This document shows, in pieces, positions 17,457-25,989 of a stretch of DNA of 64,000 nt (its first letter is position 1; each line of letters opens with the position of its first letter). This DNA comes from Marvinbryantia sp. (lineage in GTDB: Bacteria > Bacillota > Clostridia > Lachnospirales > Lachnospiraceae). A model generated the notes under the pieces. The model saw nothing but the letters and a program-made list of their open reading frames with translations. It was not told where the DNA came from and did not search any database. Location: NCBI GenBank assembly GCA_016297895.1, contig JAEDFS010000004.1:23561-87560 (forward strand), given 5' to 3'. The translations under genes and the position numbers were made by a program.

Positions 17457-19055
17457 ATGGAAATACTGGAAATACAGATGAAACATTTCGGCAGGTTTAC
17501 AGATCAGGAAATGAGTTTTCATTCGGGGGTCAATGTTATTTACGGGGAAAACGAAACCGGAAAAAGTACTGTTCATGCTTTTTTTAGGGCAATGCTGTAC
17601 GGCCTGGAGAAGACGAGAGGAAGAATGTCGAAAAAGGATGAATATCTTCTTCGGCAGCCATGGGAACACAGCAGCAGATTTGAAGGTGTCATGAGGTTTC
17701 AGGTCCGGGGAAAAAGATACCGGCTCTATCGGAATTTCGCAAAACAGGAACGGGAAGTCCGATTGTACTGTGAGACAGACGGGAAGGAACTGGATCCTGA
17801 CGGGACAACGCTGTCGGCTCTCCTTGGAGGACTGGATGAAGCAGCCTTTCGAAATACCGTCTATGTGGGACAGCGCGCTTCTGAGACGGATGAAAATCTG
17901 GCATCTACGATCCGAAATTTTCTGATCAACTGCCGCAGTGCCGGCACACCGGAGGTCGACCTGAAAAAAGCACTGGAGCAGCTGAATCAGGAGAAGAAGA
18001 ACCTGGAAGGGGAAAAGAAAAGGCATATGGCAGACCGAATCGGGAAGCTGCAGGAGCTGAGGATGCGGATGGATTATACAAGGCAGGAGCTGAAAGCACT
18101 GTATGATGAGGAAGAAATTTGCCGGGACAGGCTGAAGCAGCTGGCTGAGAAGAGCAGAAGAGAACAGGAAGAGGAGGTCGGTTTTCAGGAGAGAAGCTAC
18201 GGGGGCGAGAAGCAGGGAGTCGCATGGAAGGCCGGTGAGATCACAATGGCTGTCCTGGCATCAGGCGCCATGGCGGCTGCATTGATCTCGGAACGATGGG
18301 AGATCCGGGCTCTGGCATGTGGGTTGATTCTGCTGTCCTGTCTGGGAGTCATGTTCTTTGGGAAAAAAGACAGGGCTTACAAGGAAGAAAAACGGGAGTG
18401 GGAGCGGCAGTATGAAGAGCAGAGACTGTACGAGGAGCTGAAACAGCGGGAGAGGAGCCTTCGGCGTCAGGAACAGGAAGCGCCTGTGAGACAGAAGCTG
18501 TCTGCGAATCTGGAATGGATCCGCAATGCCCAGCAGGAAAAAGAAAATCTTCTGGAAAGTCTGGAAGATCAGTGCCGCAGTGAGGAAGAGACAGACGAAG
18601 AGGGAAAGGAGCTGGAAGAGAAGCTTTCGGGAATCTATCTGGCTATTGATACCATGAAAGGGGTGGCGGAGGAGATCTGTGAGGAACTTTCAGACAGACT
18701 GAACCGGAGAGTGTCCCGGATCATATCCGAAATTACCGATGGAAGATATGAGAGGATCATACTGGATGAAAAAATGACGGTGAAGATCCATACACCGGAT
18801 CGGGTGCTGGATCTGGAGCAGGTCAGCAGAGGAACGATGGAACAGATCTATTTTGCCCTTCGGATGGCGTCAGCGGAGCTGTTAAGTCCGGGAGAATCCC
18901 TTCCCGTTTTGCTGGATGATGCCTTTGGATTTTACGATGATGTCAGACTGGAGAGGACCATGCGCTGGCTGTTGGGGTGTGGAAGACAGGTGATCCTCTT
19001 TACCTGCCAGAAAAGAGAAGAAGAGCTTCTGGAAAAAATATATACCGGCGGGTGA
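17457..19055 (+). CDS. YhaN/SbcC-like AAA ATPase with internal membrane helices
   Basis: The 532-residue protein starts with an SMC/Rad50-like N-lobe, including Walker A GENETGKST (about residues 33-41). Two coiled-coil stretches flank two adjacent hydrophobic segments (ITMAVLASGAMAAALI and IRALACGLILLSCLGVMFF, about 261-304). The C-lobe carries an ABC signature-like VSRGTMEQIYFALRMA and Walker B LPVLLDDAF. Internal membrane helices in place of a zinc hook are a hallmark of YhaN relative to SbcC. It is much shorter than SbcC (over 1000 residues). It probably forms a membrane-tethered end-processing complex with the upstream nuclease. Confidence 0.83.
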   Translation: MEILEIQMKHFGRFTDQEMSFHSGVNVIYGENETGKSTVHAFFRAMLYGLEKTRGRMSKKDEYLLRQPWEHSSRFEGVMRFQVRGKRYRLYRNFAKQEREVRLYCETDGKELDPDGTTLSALLGGLDEAAFRNTVYVGQRASETDENLASTIRNFLINCRSAGTPEVDLKKALEQLNQEKKNLEGEKKRHMADRIGKLQELRMRMDYTRQELKALYDEEEICRDRLKQLAEKSRREQEEEVGFQERSYGGEKQGVAWKAGEITMAVLASGAMAAALISERWEIRALACGLILLSCLGVMFFGKKDRAYKEEKREWERQYEEQRLYEELKQRERSLRRQEQEAPVRQKLSANLEWIRNAQQEKENLLESLEDQCRSEEETDEEGKELEEKLSGIYLAIDTMKGVAEEICEELSDRLNRRVSRIISEITDGRYERIILDEKMTVKIHTPDRVLDLEQVSRGTMEQIYFALRMASAELLSPGESLPVLLDDAFGFYDDVRLERTMRWLLGCGRQVILFTCQKREEELLEKIYTGG

Positions 19056-19071
19056 TAGGACCTGCCGGTAT
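19042..19071. terminator. Hairpin between convergent yhaN-like and prs genes
   Basis: ATACCGGCGGGT (19042-19053) pairs with ACCTGCCGGTAT (19060-19071) with one mismatch, overlapping the last codons of the ATPase gene. The U-tracts are weak on the plus strand and better on the minus strand, so it may serve mainly prs. Confidence 0.5.
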
Positions 19072-19078
19072 GATTGGT

Positions 19079-20248
19079 TTACTTATTATTTTTTTCCAGG
19101 AAACGATGAATTCTGTCAGAAGGATTCAGCAGGTGGCTGATGGATTCATCGTGATTCAGGTTATCAATAATATAGGCCAGATATTTACTCATATCACAGC
19201 TGGTATAGTAGGGACGCTCCAGCAGTTCCGGAGTCTGATATACCAGATTGGTAGTCAACAGATAGTCAAAGAGTCCGTCTTCATAGGCCTTATCAAATTT
19301 GGACAGTCCATTGGTGAAAAGTCCGAAGGTGGAGCAGAGGAAGATCCGTCCTGCTTTCCGGTTTTTCAGAGCCTGAGCGACCTCCAGCATACTGTCACCG
19401 GAGGAGATCATATCATCGATGATGACCATGTCCTTGCCCTCCACATTGGTGCCCAGAAACTCATGAGCAACGATAGGATTGCGTCCGTCTACGATGCGGG
19501 AGTAATCTCTTCTCTTGTAGAACATACCCATGTCCAGACCAAGTACGTTGGCCATATATACGGCACGGCTCATGGCACCTTCATCGGGGCTGATGATCAT
19601 CATGGTATTTTTATCAATATGAAGATCCGGTGCGGCTTTAAACAATCCCTTGATGAACTGATAGGTCGGCTGGATCGTCTCGAATCCATGGAGAGGAATC
19701 GCATTCTGTACACGGGGGTCGTGAGCGTCGAAGGTCAGAATATTATCTACGCCCATCCGTGTCAGTTCCTGGAGTGCAAGAGCACAGTCCAGAGATTCTC
19801 TGCCGTTTCTCTTGTGCTGTCTGCTTTCATAGAGGAAAGGCATGATGACGGTGATTCTCTTGGCCTTGCCTTCCGCAGCGGCAATGATACGTTTCAGATC
19901 CTGAAAATGATCGTCTGGAGACATATGATTGACATGGCCGCCCAGGCTGTAGGTCAAGCTGTAATTGCATACATCTACCAGAATATACAGGTCATCTCCG
20001 CGAACAGAATCCGTGATAATGCCTTTGGCTTCTCCGGAGCCGAAACGCGGAACTTTTGCATCTACAATATAGCTGTCCCGCTGATATTCACGGGAGATAA
20101 GAGGTGATTCGTGCTTGAGAACCCGGTCTTTTCTCCAGGAAAGCAGGTGCTGGTCAATCTTTTGTCCCAGAAGTCTGCTGCTTTCCAGGGGAATGAGTCC
20201 CAGAGATCCAACAGGTATTGTATCAAACTTACGTTCATCCGTCAGCAT
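19079..20248 (-). CDS. prs: Ribose-phosphate pyrophosphokinase
   Basis: The enzyme makes PRPP from ribose-5-phosphate and ATP for nucleotide, histidine and tryptophan synthesis. The 389-residue protein has the family core: MPFLYESRQHKRNGRESL in the catalytic flexible-loop region, FDAHDPRVQNA near residue 175, ISPDEGAMSRA (about 220), and the PRPP-binding loop VIIDDMISSGDSM (about 276-288). It is about 70 residues longer than the classical enzyme, with extra sequence at both ends, a divergent form I associate with Clostridia. GGAGG precedes the start. It is the last gene of a leftward block after the helicase-loader genes, with its own 105-base leader. Confidence 0.9.
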   Translation of the reverse strand: MLTDERKFDTIPVGSLGLIPLESSRLLGQKIDQHLLSWRKDRVLKHESPLISREYQRDSYIVDAKVPRFGSGEAKGIITDSVRGDDLYILVDVCNYSLTYSLGGHVNHMSPDDHFQDLKRIIAAAEGKAKRITVIMPFLYESRQHKRNGRESLDCALALQELTRMGVDNILTFDAHDPRVQNAIPLHGFETIQPTYQFIKGLFKAAPDLHIDKNTMMIISPDEGAMSRAVYMANVLGLDMGMFYKRRDYSRIVDGRNPIVAHEFLGTNVEGKDMVIIDDMISSGDSMLEVAQALKNRKAGRIFLCSTFGLFTNGLSKFDKAYEDGLFDYLLTTNLVYQTPELLERPYYTSCDMSKYLAYIIDNLNHDESISHLLNPSDRIHRFLEKNNK

Positions 20249-20353
20249 TTGTAATCCTCCGTATTATTCTTATATGGTAAATCGGTAATTGGAATGTCTT
20301 TGTTTTTGGACATCCTACATTATTATAGTAACTTGTGTCCGGTTAATCAAGGA

Positions 20354-21382
20354 CTATTCCTGGTAAAAGCCGGTTTTTTTACCGAAATTTTTACCGGAAA
20401 TCTGCTGCAGCCGCTTCTGCAGCCGGATATCATTTCCAAAAAGCTTGATCATGGTAAAATGATTGGAGATTCTGGAAAAAATACGTTCCGAGTAGGTGTC
20501 GGCAAAGATATCCAGAGGAAGATTGGTGGATATGATCGTCGATTTCTGTCGTGTCAGCCGTTCATTGAGACAGAGAAACAGCTCTGAATTCACAAAAGAA
20601 TTGGTCAGTTCTGTTCCAAGGTCATCGATGATCAGAAGATCACAGTCATAGATATGATCCGTAAACCCATCATCCTCCGTATGCCGTTCAAACCGTTTCC
20701 TGGCAAACAGCTCGAAAAGCTTCTGCGAAGAAAAGTATACAACAGAATGGGTGCTCTCGATCAGCTCCCGTGCAATACAGTGGGAGAGGAAGGTCTTGCC
20801 CACACCCGTGTCTCCGTAAAAGAACAGATTGGAAGGAGAAGCGTCAAAGTCCCGGATAAACTGATGACAGGTCTCTACGGCTTTTTTCATACGCTCCAGA
20901 GATGACACATTGGTTTTGGGATCCCGGATATCATCGGAGTAATAGTCATAGGAAAGGAAATCAAAATTTTCCTTTTCCAGGACCGGACGGATATTGGACT
21001 GGTCATAAAGCAGCTCAATCTCGGCTTTTTTAAAGCAGCGGCATTTCTGACCGTTGATAAAGCCGCTGTCCTGACAGTCCGGGCAGTCATAAGAAAGATT
21101 CAGGTAATCTTCGGGATACCCGGCATCTCTTAAGATCTGTGCCCGTTCTTCTCCGAGAACACGGATCTGTTCCTTCAGCCTGGGAAGAGCCTGCTCATCT
21201 CCCGCAAGGAGACGGCGTCCGCAGGAGACACTCAGGGAGGCCACTTCGTCGTCAATTTCCTTTAAACGGGGAAATCTGGAAAAAGCATCCCGTACTCTGT
21301 CTTCTTTTTCCCGGCGATGAACAGACTGCCTGCGCTGGTAATCCCGGATGATGGAATCATATTGGGAATTGTTCAGTGACAC
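20354..21382 (-). CDS. DnaI/DnaC-like helicase-loader ATPase
   Basis: The 342-residue AAA+ protein has Walker A GDTGVGKTF (about residue 188), Walker B DLLIIDDLGTEL (about 251), sensor-like IISTNLPL, and an arginine-rich end (YSERIFSRIS). A four-cysteine cluster, CPDCQDSG followed by CRC, sits near residue 100 in the N-terminal part, as in DnaI zinc-binding domains. The start is GTG at 21380-21382 with AAGGAGG eight bases before. It follows the DnaD-domain gene by 27 bases on the same strand, matching a DnaB/DnaD-DnaI loader operon. IstB-type transposition helpers share the fold, but the neighbour and the N-terminal domain favour chromosome replication. Confidence 0.87.
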   Translation of the reverse strand: MSLNNSQYDSIIRDYQRRQSVHRREKEDRVRDAFSRFPRLKEIDDEVASLSVSCGRRLLAGDEQALPRLKEQIRVLGEERAQILRDAGYPEDYLNLSYDCPDCQDSGFINGQKCRCFKKAEIELLYDQSNIRPVLEKENFDFLSYDYYSDDIRDPKTNVSSLERMKKAVETCHQFIRDFDASPSNLFFYGDTGVGKTFLSHCIARELIESTHSVVYFSSQKLFELFARKRFERHTEDDGFTDHIYDCDLLIIDDLGTELTNSFVNSELFLCLNERLTRQKSTIISTNLPLDIFADTYSERIFSRISNHFTMIKLFGNDIRLQKRLQQISGKNFGKKTGFYQE

Positions 21383-21409
21383 TGAAATAACCTCCTTTCG
21401 CCCCTGGTA

Positions 21410-22546
21410 TCAGCAGTCCAGTAACTGCTGTTCCAGCTGGTCAAAATCATATTTCCTCTGCGGAAAATTGTTGAATTTATTGGAAGCAGCTTTTGGCCTG
21501 GAAGCAGCGGATGCTTCTTCCTGAGGAGATGCTTTGGGAGCCGGTTTGTCCAGTTTTTCGATATCGGCCAGACTGTGTACCCCCATATCCTTCCAGCCGG
21601 AAAGAATTTTGTCTGCATACTGGAAATTGGGTGTGTGAGTCCGATTGATCGTTCGTCTGCAGGCTTCCAGGACTACATCCGTGGAAAAACCGTATTCCCG
21701 GAACCAGCGTGACATCTGTTCAATCTCCGCCTGTGCAGGCCCCCGGCCCTGAATGCCGAAGGCATTCAGAACGGTATAATAGTCCCGGTGATACAGGTTA
21801 GTGTCCTTTTTGGCCTGGGAAACGGTGGTGATTCCCTGAGAGGCCCATTCCAGAGCCACCTTCCGGATGTAGTTGATGCTCCGTTTCCCTTTGGACACAC
21901 AGTATTCGATCAGATACTCGATGAGATCAAAGGAAAAATGCAGCTCGTCATAAAAATAAAGAATATGATTGACTTCCGTACTGCTCAGCGTCTTGGCAAG
22001 GTACTGTTCCGCAATATATAAAAGCTGCTGCACTTCCTCCTGCTGGGACAGCTCTTTTTTTCTCTGCAGGGAAACGGTAAATCTGGAAGGGGAGACGGAA
22101 GCTGCCGAAGACGGGGAAGCAGCTGTACTGCGTCCGGCTGTCATGGTGCGGTCCGGCTCCATAGGGCTGTCCGGTCCGGAACTGTGATCGGGAACGGCCT
22201 GTTCCAGTCGATCTGCATAACGTTCCAGCCGCTTCTGGCGGTTTTCGGAAAAACTTTCGTCCGTAAAAGCAATATCTGTCAGGATCCCTTCGCTATCATA
22301 GGTCAGAGAAAGAAGATGAAGCTTTTCCCAGTAGGCCAGGGCACGCTTCACATCATTTTCTGTATGATTGAAGGTGTCCGCAATGGAAGAAAGAGAAATA
22401 TCTCTGTCTGAGGCGGAGCAATGGAGAAGATAGAGATAGATCTTTACAAATTCTCCGTTGGCGGAAACCATATACTGTTCGATAAACTGATTATGTACCA
22501 GCGTAAAATCGTTGGCGCTGAATTTATGTAATGTCAAATGATTCAC
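21410..22546 (-). CDS. DnaD-domain replication initiation protein
   Basis: The roughly 378-residue protein has an N-terminal winged-helix region (SIADTFNHTENDVKRALAYW, about 55-75), a low-complexity Ser/Pro linker (about 130-165) and two C-terminal DnaB_2/DnaD domains (YFYDELHFSFDLIEYLIEYC and MSRWFREYGFSTDVVLEAC). This is the layout of Firmicute DnaD/DnaB proteins, which remodel origin DNA and help load the helicase. I chose the GTG at 22544-22546, with GAGGG eight bases upstream; a TTG two codons earlier (22552) is also in frame. It lies directly upstream of the DnaI-like gene and downstream of a DnaA-box cluster. Confidence 0.86.
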   Translation of the reverse strand: MNHLTLHKFSANDFTLVHNQFIEQYMVSANGEFVKIYLYLLHCSASDRDISLSSIADTFNHTENDVKRALAYWEKLHLLSLTYDSEGILTDIAFTDESFSENRQKRLERYADRLEQAVPDHSSGPDSPMEPDRTMTAGRSTAASPSSAASVSPSRFTVSLQRKKELSQQEEVQQLLYIAEQYLAKTLSSTEVNHILYFYDELHFSFDLIEYLIEYCVSKGKRSINYIRKVALEWASQGITTVSQAKKDTNLYHRDYYTVLNAFGIQGRGPAQAEIEQMSRWFREYGFSTDVVLEACRRTINRTHTPNFQYADKILSGWKDMGVHSLADIEKLDKPAPKASPQEEASAASRPKAASNKFNNFPQRKYDFDQLEQQLLDC

Positions 22547-22571
22547 CTTCAAATCCCTCGTGAAAATTCAG

Positions 22572-22589
22572 GTACGCCTTTTGGCGTAC
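22572..22589. promoter_or_regulatory. Short perfect palindrome before the DnaD-domain gene
   Basis: GTACGCC (22572-22578), TTTT, GGCGTAC (22583-22589) form a perfect 7-bp hairpin or operator 26 bases before the start codon. It may be an operator or a leader hairpin; no regulator is assigned. Confidence 0.35.
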
Positions 22590-22737
22590 GATCCGGTTAA
22601 AAAGAAGTGACTGCATCAGCAGCGGAACCGTACATCAGGTCTCATATGTGTTCGACTTGATTTCTGGAAACCCAGTATAACACAGCTTCTCCAAAAAGAA
22701 AACAGAGAGTTATACCATGGAAATAAGGCTTTTTCCG

Positions 22738-22930
22738 TGTGGAAAATGTGGAAAATGTGGATAACTGTGAGGAAAAACTATTATTGTAAACAGAGAAAGG
22801 TCGGAAAAGTCAGATTTTGTCGAAGAAACAGAGATTCTGGAAAAAAAGTTATGTCTACAACACGGACAGAAAAAAATCCACATGTTTTTGCGACAATGGA
22901 TGTGCATAAACATGTGGATAATGTGGATAA
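22738..22930. promoter_or_regulatory. Cluster of DnaA-box sequences
   Basis: The 440-base gap between murC and the DnaD-domain gene holds three head-to-tail 9-mers with no spacing: TGTGGAAAA (22738-22746), TGTGGAAAA (22747-22755) and TGTGGATAA (22756-22764). About 140 bases on there is TGTGCATAA (22901-22909), then two more abutting copies of TGTGGATAA (22913-22921 and 22922-22930). TGTGGATAA is the complement of the perfect DnaA box TTATCCACA, and TGTGCATAA fits TTATNCACA. The segment between is AT-rich. It lies upstream of the DnaD/DnaI-like operon, so DnaA control of helicase loading or a DnaA-titrating site is plausible. No dnaA, dnaN or rpmH gene is in the window. Confidence 0.75.
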
Positions 22931-22986
22931 CTGTGCAAAACACAGATAGTTATTGGATTTTATGGTGTGTATAAGATTTTTGAAGG

Positions 22987-24366
22987 TTACTGTCCAAGAA
23001 GATGTTCGCCGATCTTTACCACGTCTCCGGCTCCCATGGTGATCACCATATCACCGGAAACACAGTTTTCCAGGAGGAAGTTCTCGATCTCGTCGAAGGA
23101 CGGGAAATACCAGACTTCCTTTCCCAGAGCAGAGATCTTTTCCGCAAGGGTGCGGGAGCTGATTCCGAGATTGTCGGTCTCCCTTGCGGCGTAGATATCT
23201 GCCAGCACCACTTTATCTGCCAGGGTCAGGGCCTGGGCAAATTCATCCATCAGGGCTTTTGTCCTGGTGTAGGTGTGCGGCTGAAAAACACACCAGAGCG
23301 TGTTGTGTGGGCAGTTTGCGGCTGCATGAAGGGTGGCGGCGATCTCTGTGGGATGATGAGCGTAATCATCGATCACAGTGACTCCCCCGATCTCTCCCTT
23401 GTGCTGGAAACGCCGGTCTGTTCCGGTAAAGGCGCTGATCCCTTCCTGCATCTGTTCTGCGGAAATGCCGAGAATATCACCGCAGGCCAGTGCTGCCACT
23501 GCGTTGTCTACATTATGGCTGCCCGGCACTTTTAAAGTAAAGTGTCCAAGACAGGTCCCTTCCTTCATCAGATCGAAAGAACCGCAGGCCTGGGAATCAT
23601 AAGTGATATTTGCGGCGGAGTATCCGGCATTGTCTCCCCGGCCGTAATATATGATCCGGCAGGGCAGGCCTTCTGTAATCTCCTGTACATTGGGAATGGC
23701 CCCATTGATAATGAGGGTTCCGTCTGACGGAAGCTTTTCGGCGAAAAGGCGGAAAGAATGACGGATGTCATTCAGGTCTTTGAAAAAGTCAAGATGGTCG
23801 GCATCGATATTCAGAATGATGCTGATCTTCGGGAAAAAGTCCAGAAAGCTGTTGGTGTATTCACAGGCCTCTGTCAGGAAGATCCGGTCTGACCCTACCC
23901 GGATGTTGCCATGGATGGCCGGAAGGATCCCTCCCACAGAAATAGTGGGATCCGTATCTGCCGAGAGCAGGATATGGGAAACCATGGATGTGGTCGTTGT
24001 CTTGCCATGAGTGCCGGCAACGGCAATGGGAATCTGATAGTTTGTCATCAGCTGACCCAGAAGCTCCGCTCTGGTCATGAGCGGAATCTGTCTTCTGAGG
24101 CTCTCCGCATATTCCGGATTGTCCGGATGAATGGCAGCGGTATAGACTACCAGCCGGGTCCCTTCCGCTATATTGGAAGCACGCTGTCCGATGCAGATCC
24201 TGGCACCGGAAGCGGCCAGCCAGTCGGTGAGAGGGGATGCGCTGCGGTCAGAACCGGAAACGGGAAAGCCCCGGTCTAAAAGAACTGCGGCCAGGCCGCT
24301 CATGCTGATTCCGCCGATCCCGATAAAATGTACATGAATGGGTTTTTGAAAATCTATCTGATACAT
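22987..24366 (-). CDS. murC: UDP-N-acetylmuramate-L-alanine ligase
   Basis: MurC adds L-alanine to UDP-MurNAc in cytoplasmic peptidoglycan precursor synthesis. The 459-residue protein shows the N-terminal FIGIGGISMSGLA loop for UDP binding (about 15-27), the ATP loop VAGTHGKTTTTSM (about 115), TEACEYTNSFLDF, LNIDADHLDFF and VIDDYAHHPTEI of Mur ligases. Length is standard. AAGGAG lies before the start. It is upstream of the DnaD/DnaI block on the same strand but separated by the DnaA-box gap, so probably a separate unit. Confidence 0.96.
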   Translation of the reverse strand: MYQIDFQKPIHVHFIGIGGISMSGLAAVLLDRGFPVSGSDRSASPLTDWLAASGARICIGQRASNIAEGTRLVVYTAAIHPDNPEYAESLRRQIPLMTRAELLGQLMTNYQIPIAVAGTHGKTTTTSMVSHILLSADTDPTISVGGILPAIHGNIRVGSDRIFLTEACEYTNSFLDFFPKISIILNIDADHLDFFKDLNDIRHSFRLFAEKLPSDGTLIINGAIPNVQEITEGLPCRIIYYGRGDNAGYSAANITYDSQACGSFDLMKEGTCLGHFTLKVPGSHNVDNAVAALACGDILGISAEQMQEGISAFTGTDRRFQHKGEIGGVTVIDDYAHHPTEIAATLHAAANCPHNTLWCVFQPHTYTRTKALMDEFAQALTLADKVVLADIYAARETDNLGISSRTLAEKISALGKEVWYFPSFDEIENFLLENCVSGDMVITMGAGDVVKIGEHLLGQ

Positions 24367-24622
24367 AGAGAAATCTCCTTTGAATTAACAGATGCACAGC
24401 ATCCGGATTTTCTTTATCATACCTCAAAAAAGGAAAAAAGAAAAGCATAAAGGCGTAAATAGTGCATAATAGATAAAGCGAAGCGGTTCAAATTTGAACA
24501 TAACATACAAAAACGACAAATTAAGAACGAAAATGTGAGAAAAATGGAAAAAAATGTAAAGAATAATACCGAAAAAACAATGAAAATGTGGATATTTTTT
24601 GTAAAATGTGTGTAAGTGATAA

Positions 24623-24650
24623 TTGCTATTTCGAAAACCTGTGCTATAAT
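24623..24650 (+). promoter_or_regulatory. Probable promoter of glgC-glgD
   Basis: TTGCTA (24623-24628) and TATAAT (24645-24650) with a 16-base spacer lie 64 bases before the glgC start. The rest of the 348-base gap (24367-24714) is AT-rich and shows one isolated DnaA-like 9-mer (TGTGGATAT near 24586) but nothing else I can name. Confidence 0.6.
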
Positions 24651-24714
24651 TAAGGTATTAAAGTTGTAAAGCAGCTTTAGGAGGAATCATTAGAAAACAG
24701 CGAGAGGTGATAAC

Positions 24715-25989
24715 GTGCTTAAGAAAGAAATGATTGCAATGTTGCTTGCAGGCGGACAGGGAAGCCGCCTCGGTGTACTGACATCGAAAGTTGCCAAACC
24801 GGCAGTTACCTTCGGCGGAAAATATCGGATTATTGATTTCCCGTTAAGTAACTGTATTAATTCCGGCGTCGATACCGTGGGAGTGCTGACTCAGTATCAG
24901 CCCCTTCGCCTGAATACCCATATCGGGATCGGTATTCCGTGGGATCTGGACCGGAATATCGGAGGCGTGAGTATTCTTCCCCCTTATGAAAAAAGTACAG
25001 ATACAGAATGGTATACAGGTACTGCCAATGCGATCTACCAGAATCTGACCTATATGGAGATGTTTAATCCCGAGTATGTGCTGATTCTCGGAGGAGACCA
25101 TATTTACAAAATGGATTATGAAGTGATGCTGGATTTCCATAAGGCCAGCGGTGCGGCGGTAAGTATCGCCGTGATGCCGGTGCCCTGGGAAGAAGCCAGC
25201 CGTTTCGGAGTGGTGGTAGCAGATGAGAACAGCCGGATCACGGAATTCCAGGAAAAACCGAAGGAACCCAAGAGCAATCTGGCTTCCATGGGAATTTATA
25301 TTTTTACCTGGAGTGTGCTGCGGGAGGCATTGATCGCCAACGCAAGTGTACCCGGATGTGATTTTGGAAAACATGTGATCCCCTATTGTTTTGACAAGGG
25401 CGAGAAGCTGGTGGCTTATGAGTATAATGGTTACTGGAAGGATGTGGGAACCTTAAGCTCCTACTGGGAGGCCAATATGGAGCTGATCGACATTATTCCG
25501 GAGTTCAATCTTTATGAGGAATTCTGGAAGATCTATACTTCCAGCGAGATCATTCCGCCCCAGTACATAGCAGAGGATGCAAAGATCGAGAAGAGTATCA
25601 TCGGTGACGGTACGGAAATATACGGTGAAGTGAGAAGTTCTGTGATCGGAGCAGGTGTGACCATAAAGCCGGGAGCTGTGGTGAGGGATTCCATTATTAT
25701 GAAAGGAACGGTGATCGGAGAAAATGCGGTCATTGACCGGGCGATCATCGCAGAAAATGTAACGGTAGGCGATGCAGTGGTGATGGGAATCGGAGAAGAA
25801 GTTCCCAACAGATTCAAACCCGGAGTCTATGCAGGCGGACTGGTCACCATAGGTGAGAACAGTGTGATTCCGTCGGATGTGAAGATTGGAAAGAATACGG
25901 CCATTTCCGGTATTACCGGTCCGGAAGATTATCCTGAAGGCATTTTGGAGAGCGGCGAATCTATTATTAAGGATGGTGACGTAGTATGA
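24715..25989 (+). CDS. glgC: Glucose-1-phosphate adenylyltransferase
   Basis: GlgC makes ADP-glucose, the committed step of glycogen synthesis. The 424-residue protein has the nucleotidyltransferase start AMLLAGGQGSRLGVLTSKVAKPAV, FPLSNCINSG, LGGDHIYKMDY, FQEKPKEPKS and YWKDVGTLSSYWEAN, followed by a C-terminal left-handed beta-helix (hexapeptide repeats such as VIGAGVTIKPGAVV). The start is GTG 24715 after GAGAGGTG. Its stop overlaps the glgD start by four bases (ATGA), so the two are translationally coupled. Confidence 0.95.
   Translation: MLKKEMIAMLLAGGQGSRLGVLTSKVAKPAVTFGGKYRIIDFPLSNCINSGVDTVGVLTQYQPLRLNTHIGIGIPWDLDRNIGGVSILPPYEKSTDTEWYTGTANAIYQNLTYMEMFNPEYVLILGGDHIYKMDYEVMLDFHKASGAAVSIAVMPVPWEEASRFGVVVADENSRITEFQEKPKEPKSNLASMGIYIFTWSVLREALIANASVPGCDFGKHVIPYCFDKGEKLVAYEYNGYWKDVGTLSSYWEANMELIDIIPEFNLYEEFWKIYTSSEIIPPQYIAEDAKIEKSIIGDGTEIYGEVRSSVIGAGVTIKPGAVVRDSIIMKGTVIGENAVIDRAIIAENVTVGDAVVMGIGEEVPNRFKPGVYAGGLVTIGENSVIPSDVKIGKNTAISGITGPEDYPEGILESGESIIKDGDVV

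Noticed and set aside
18977..20107. Plus-strand frame across prs
   Set aside because: The minus strand encodes a complete PRPP synthetase with all motifs, so this is a shadow.
22553..22986. Chromosomal replication origin
   Set aside because: DnaA boxes are dense, but no dnaA, dnaN, rpmH or gyr genes are near and no clear unwinding element with DnaA-trios was seen. I keep it as a DnaA-box cluster only.
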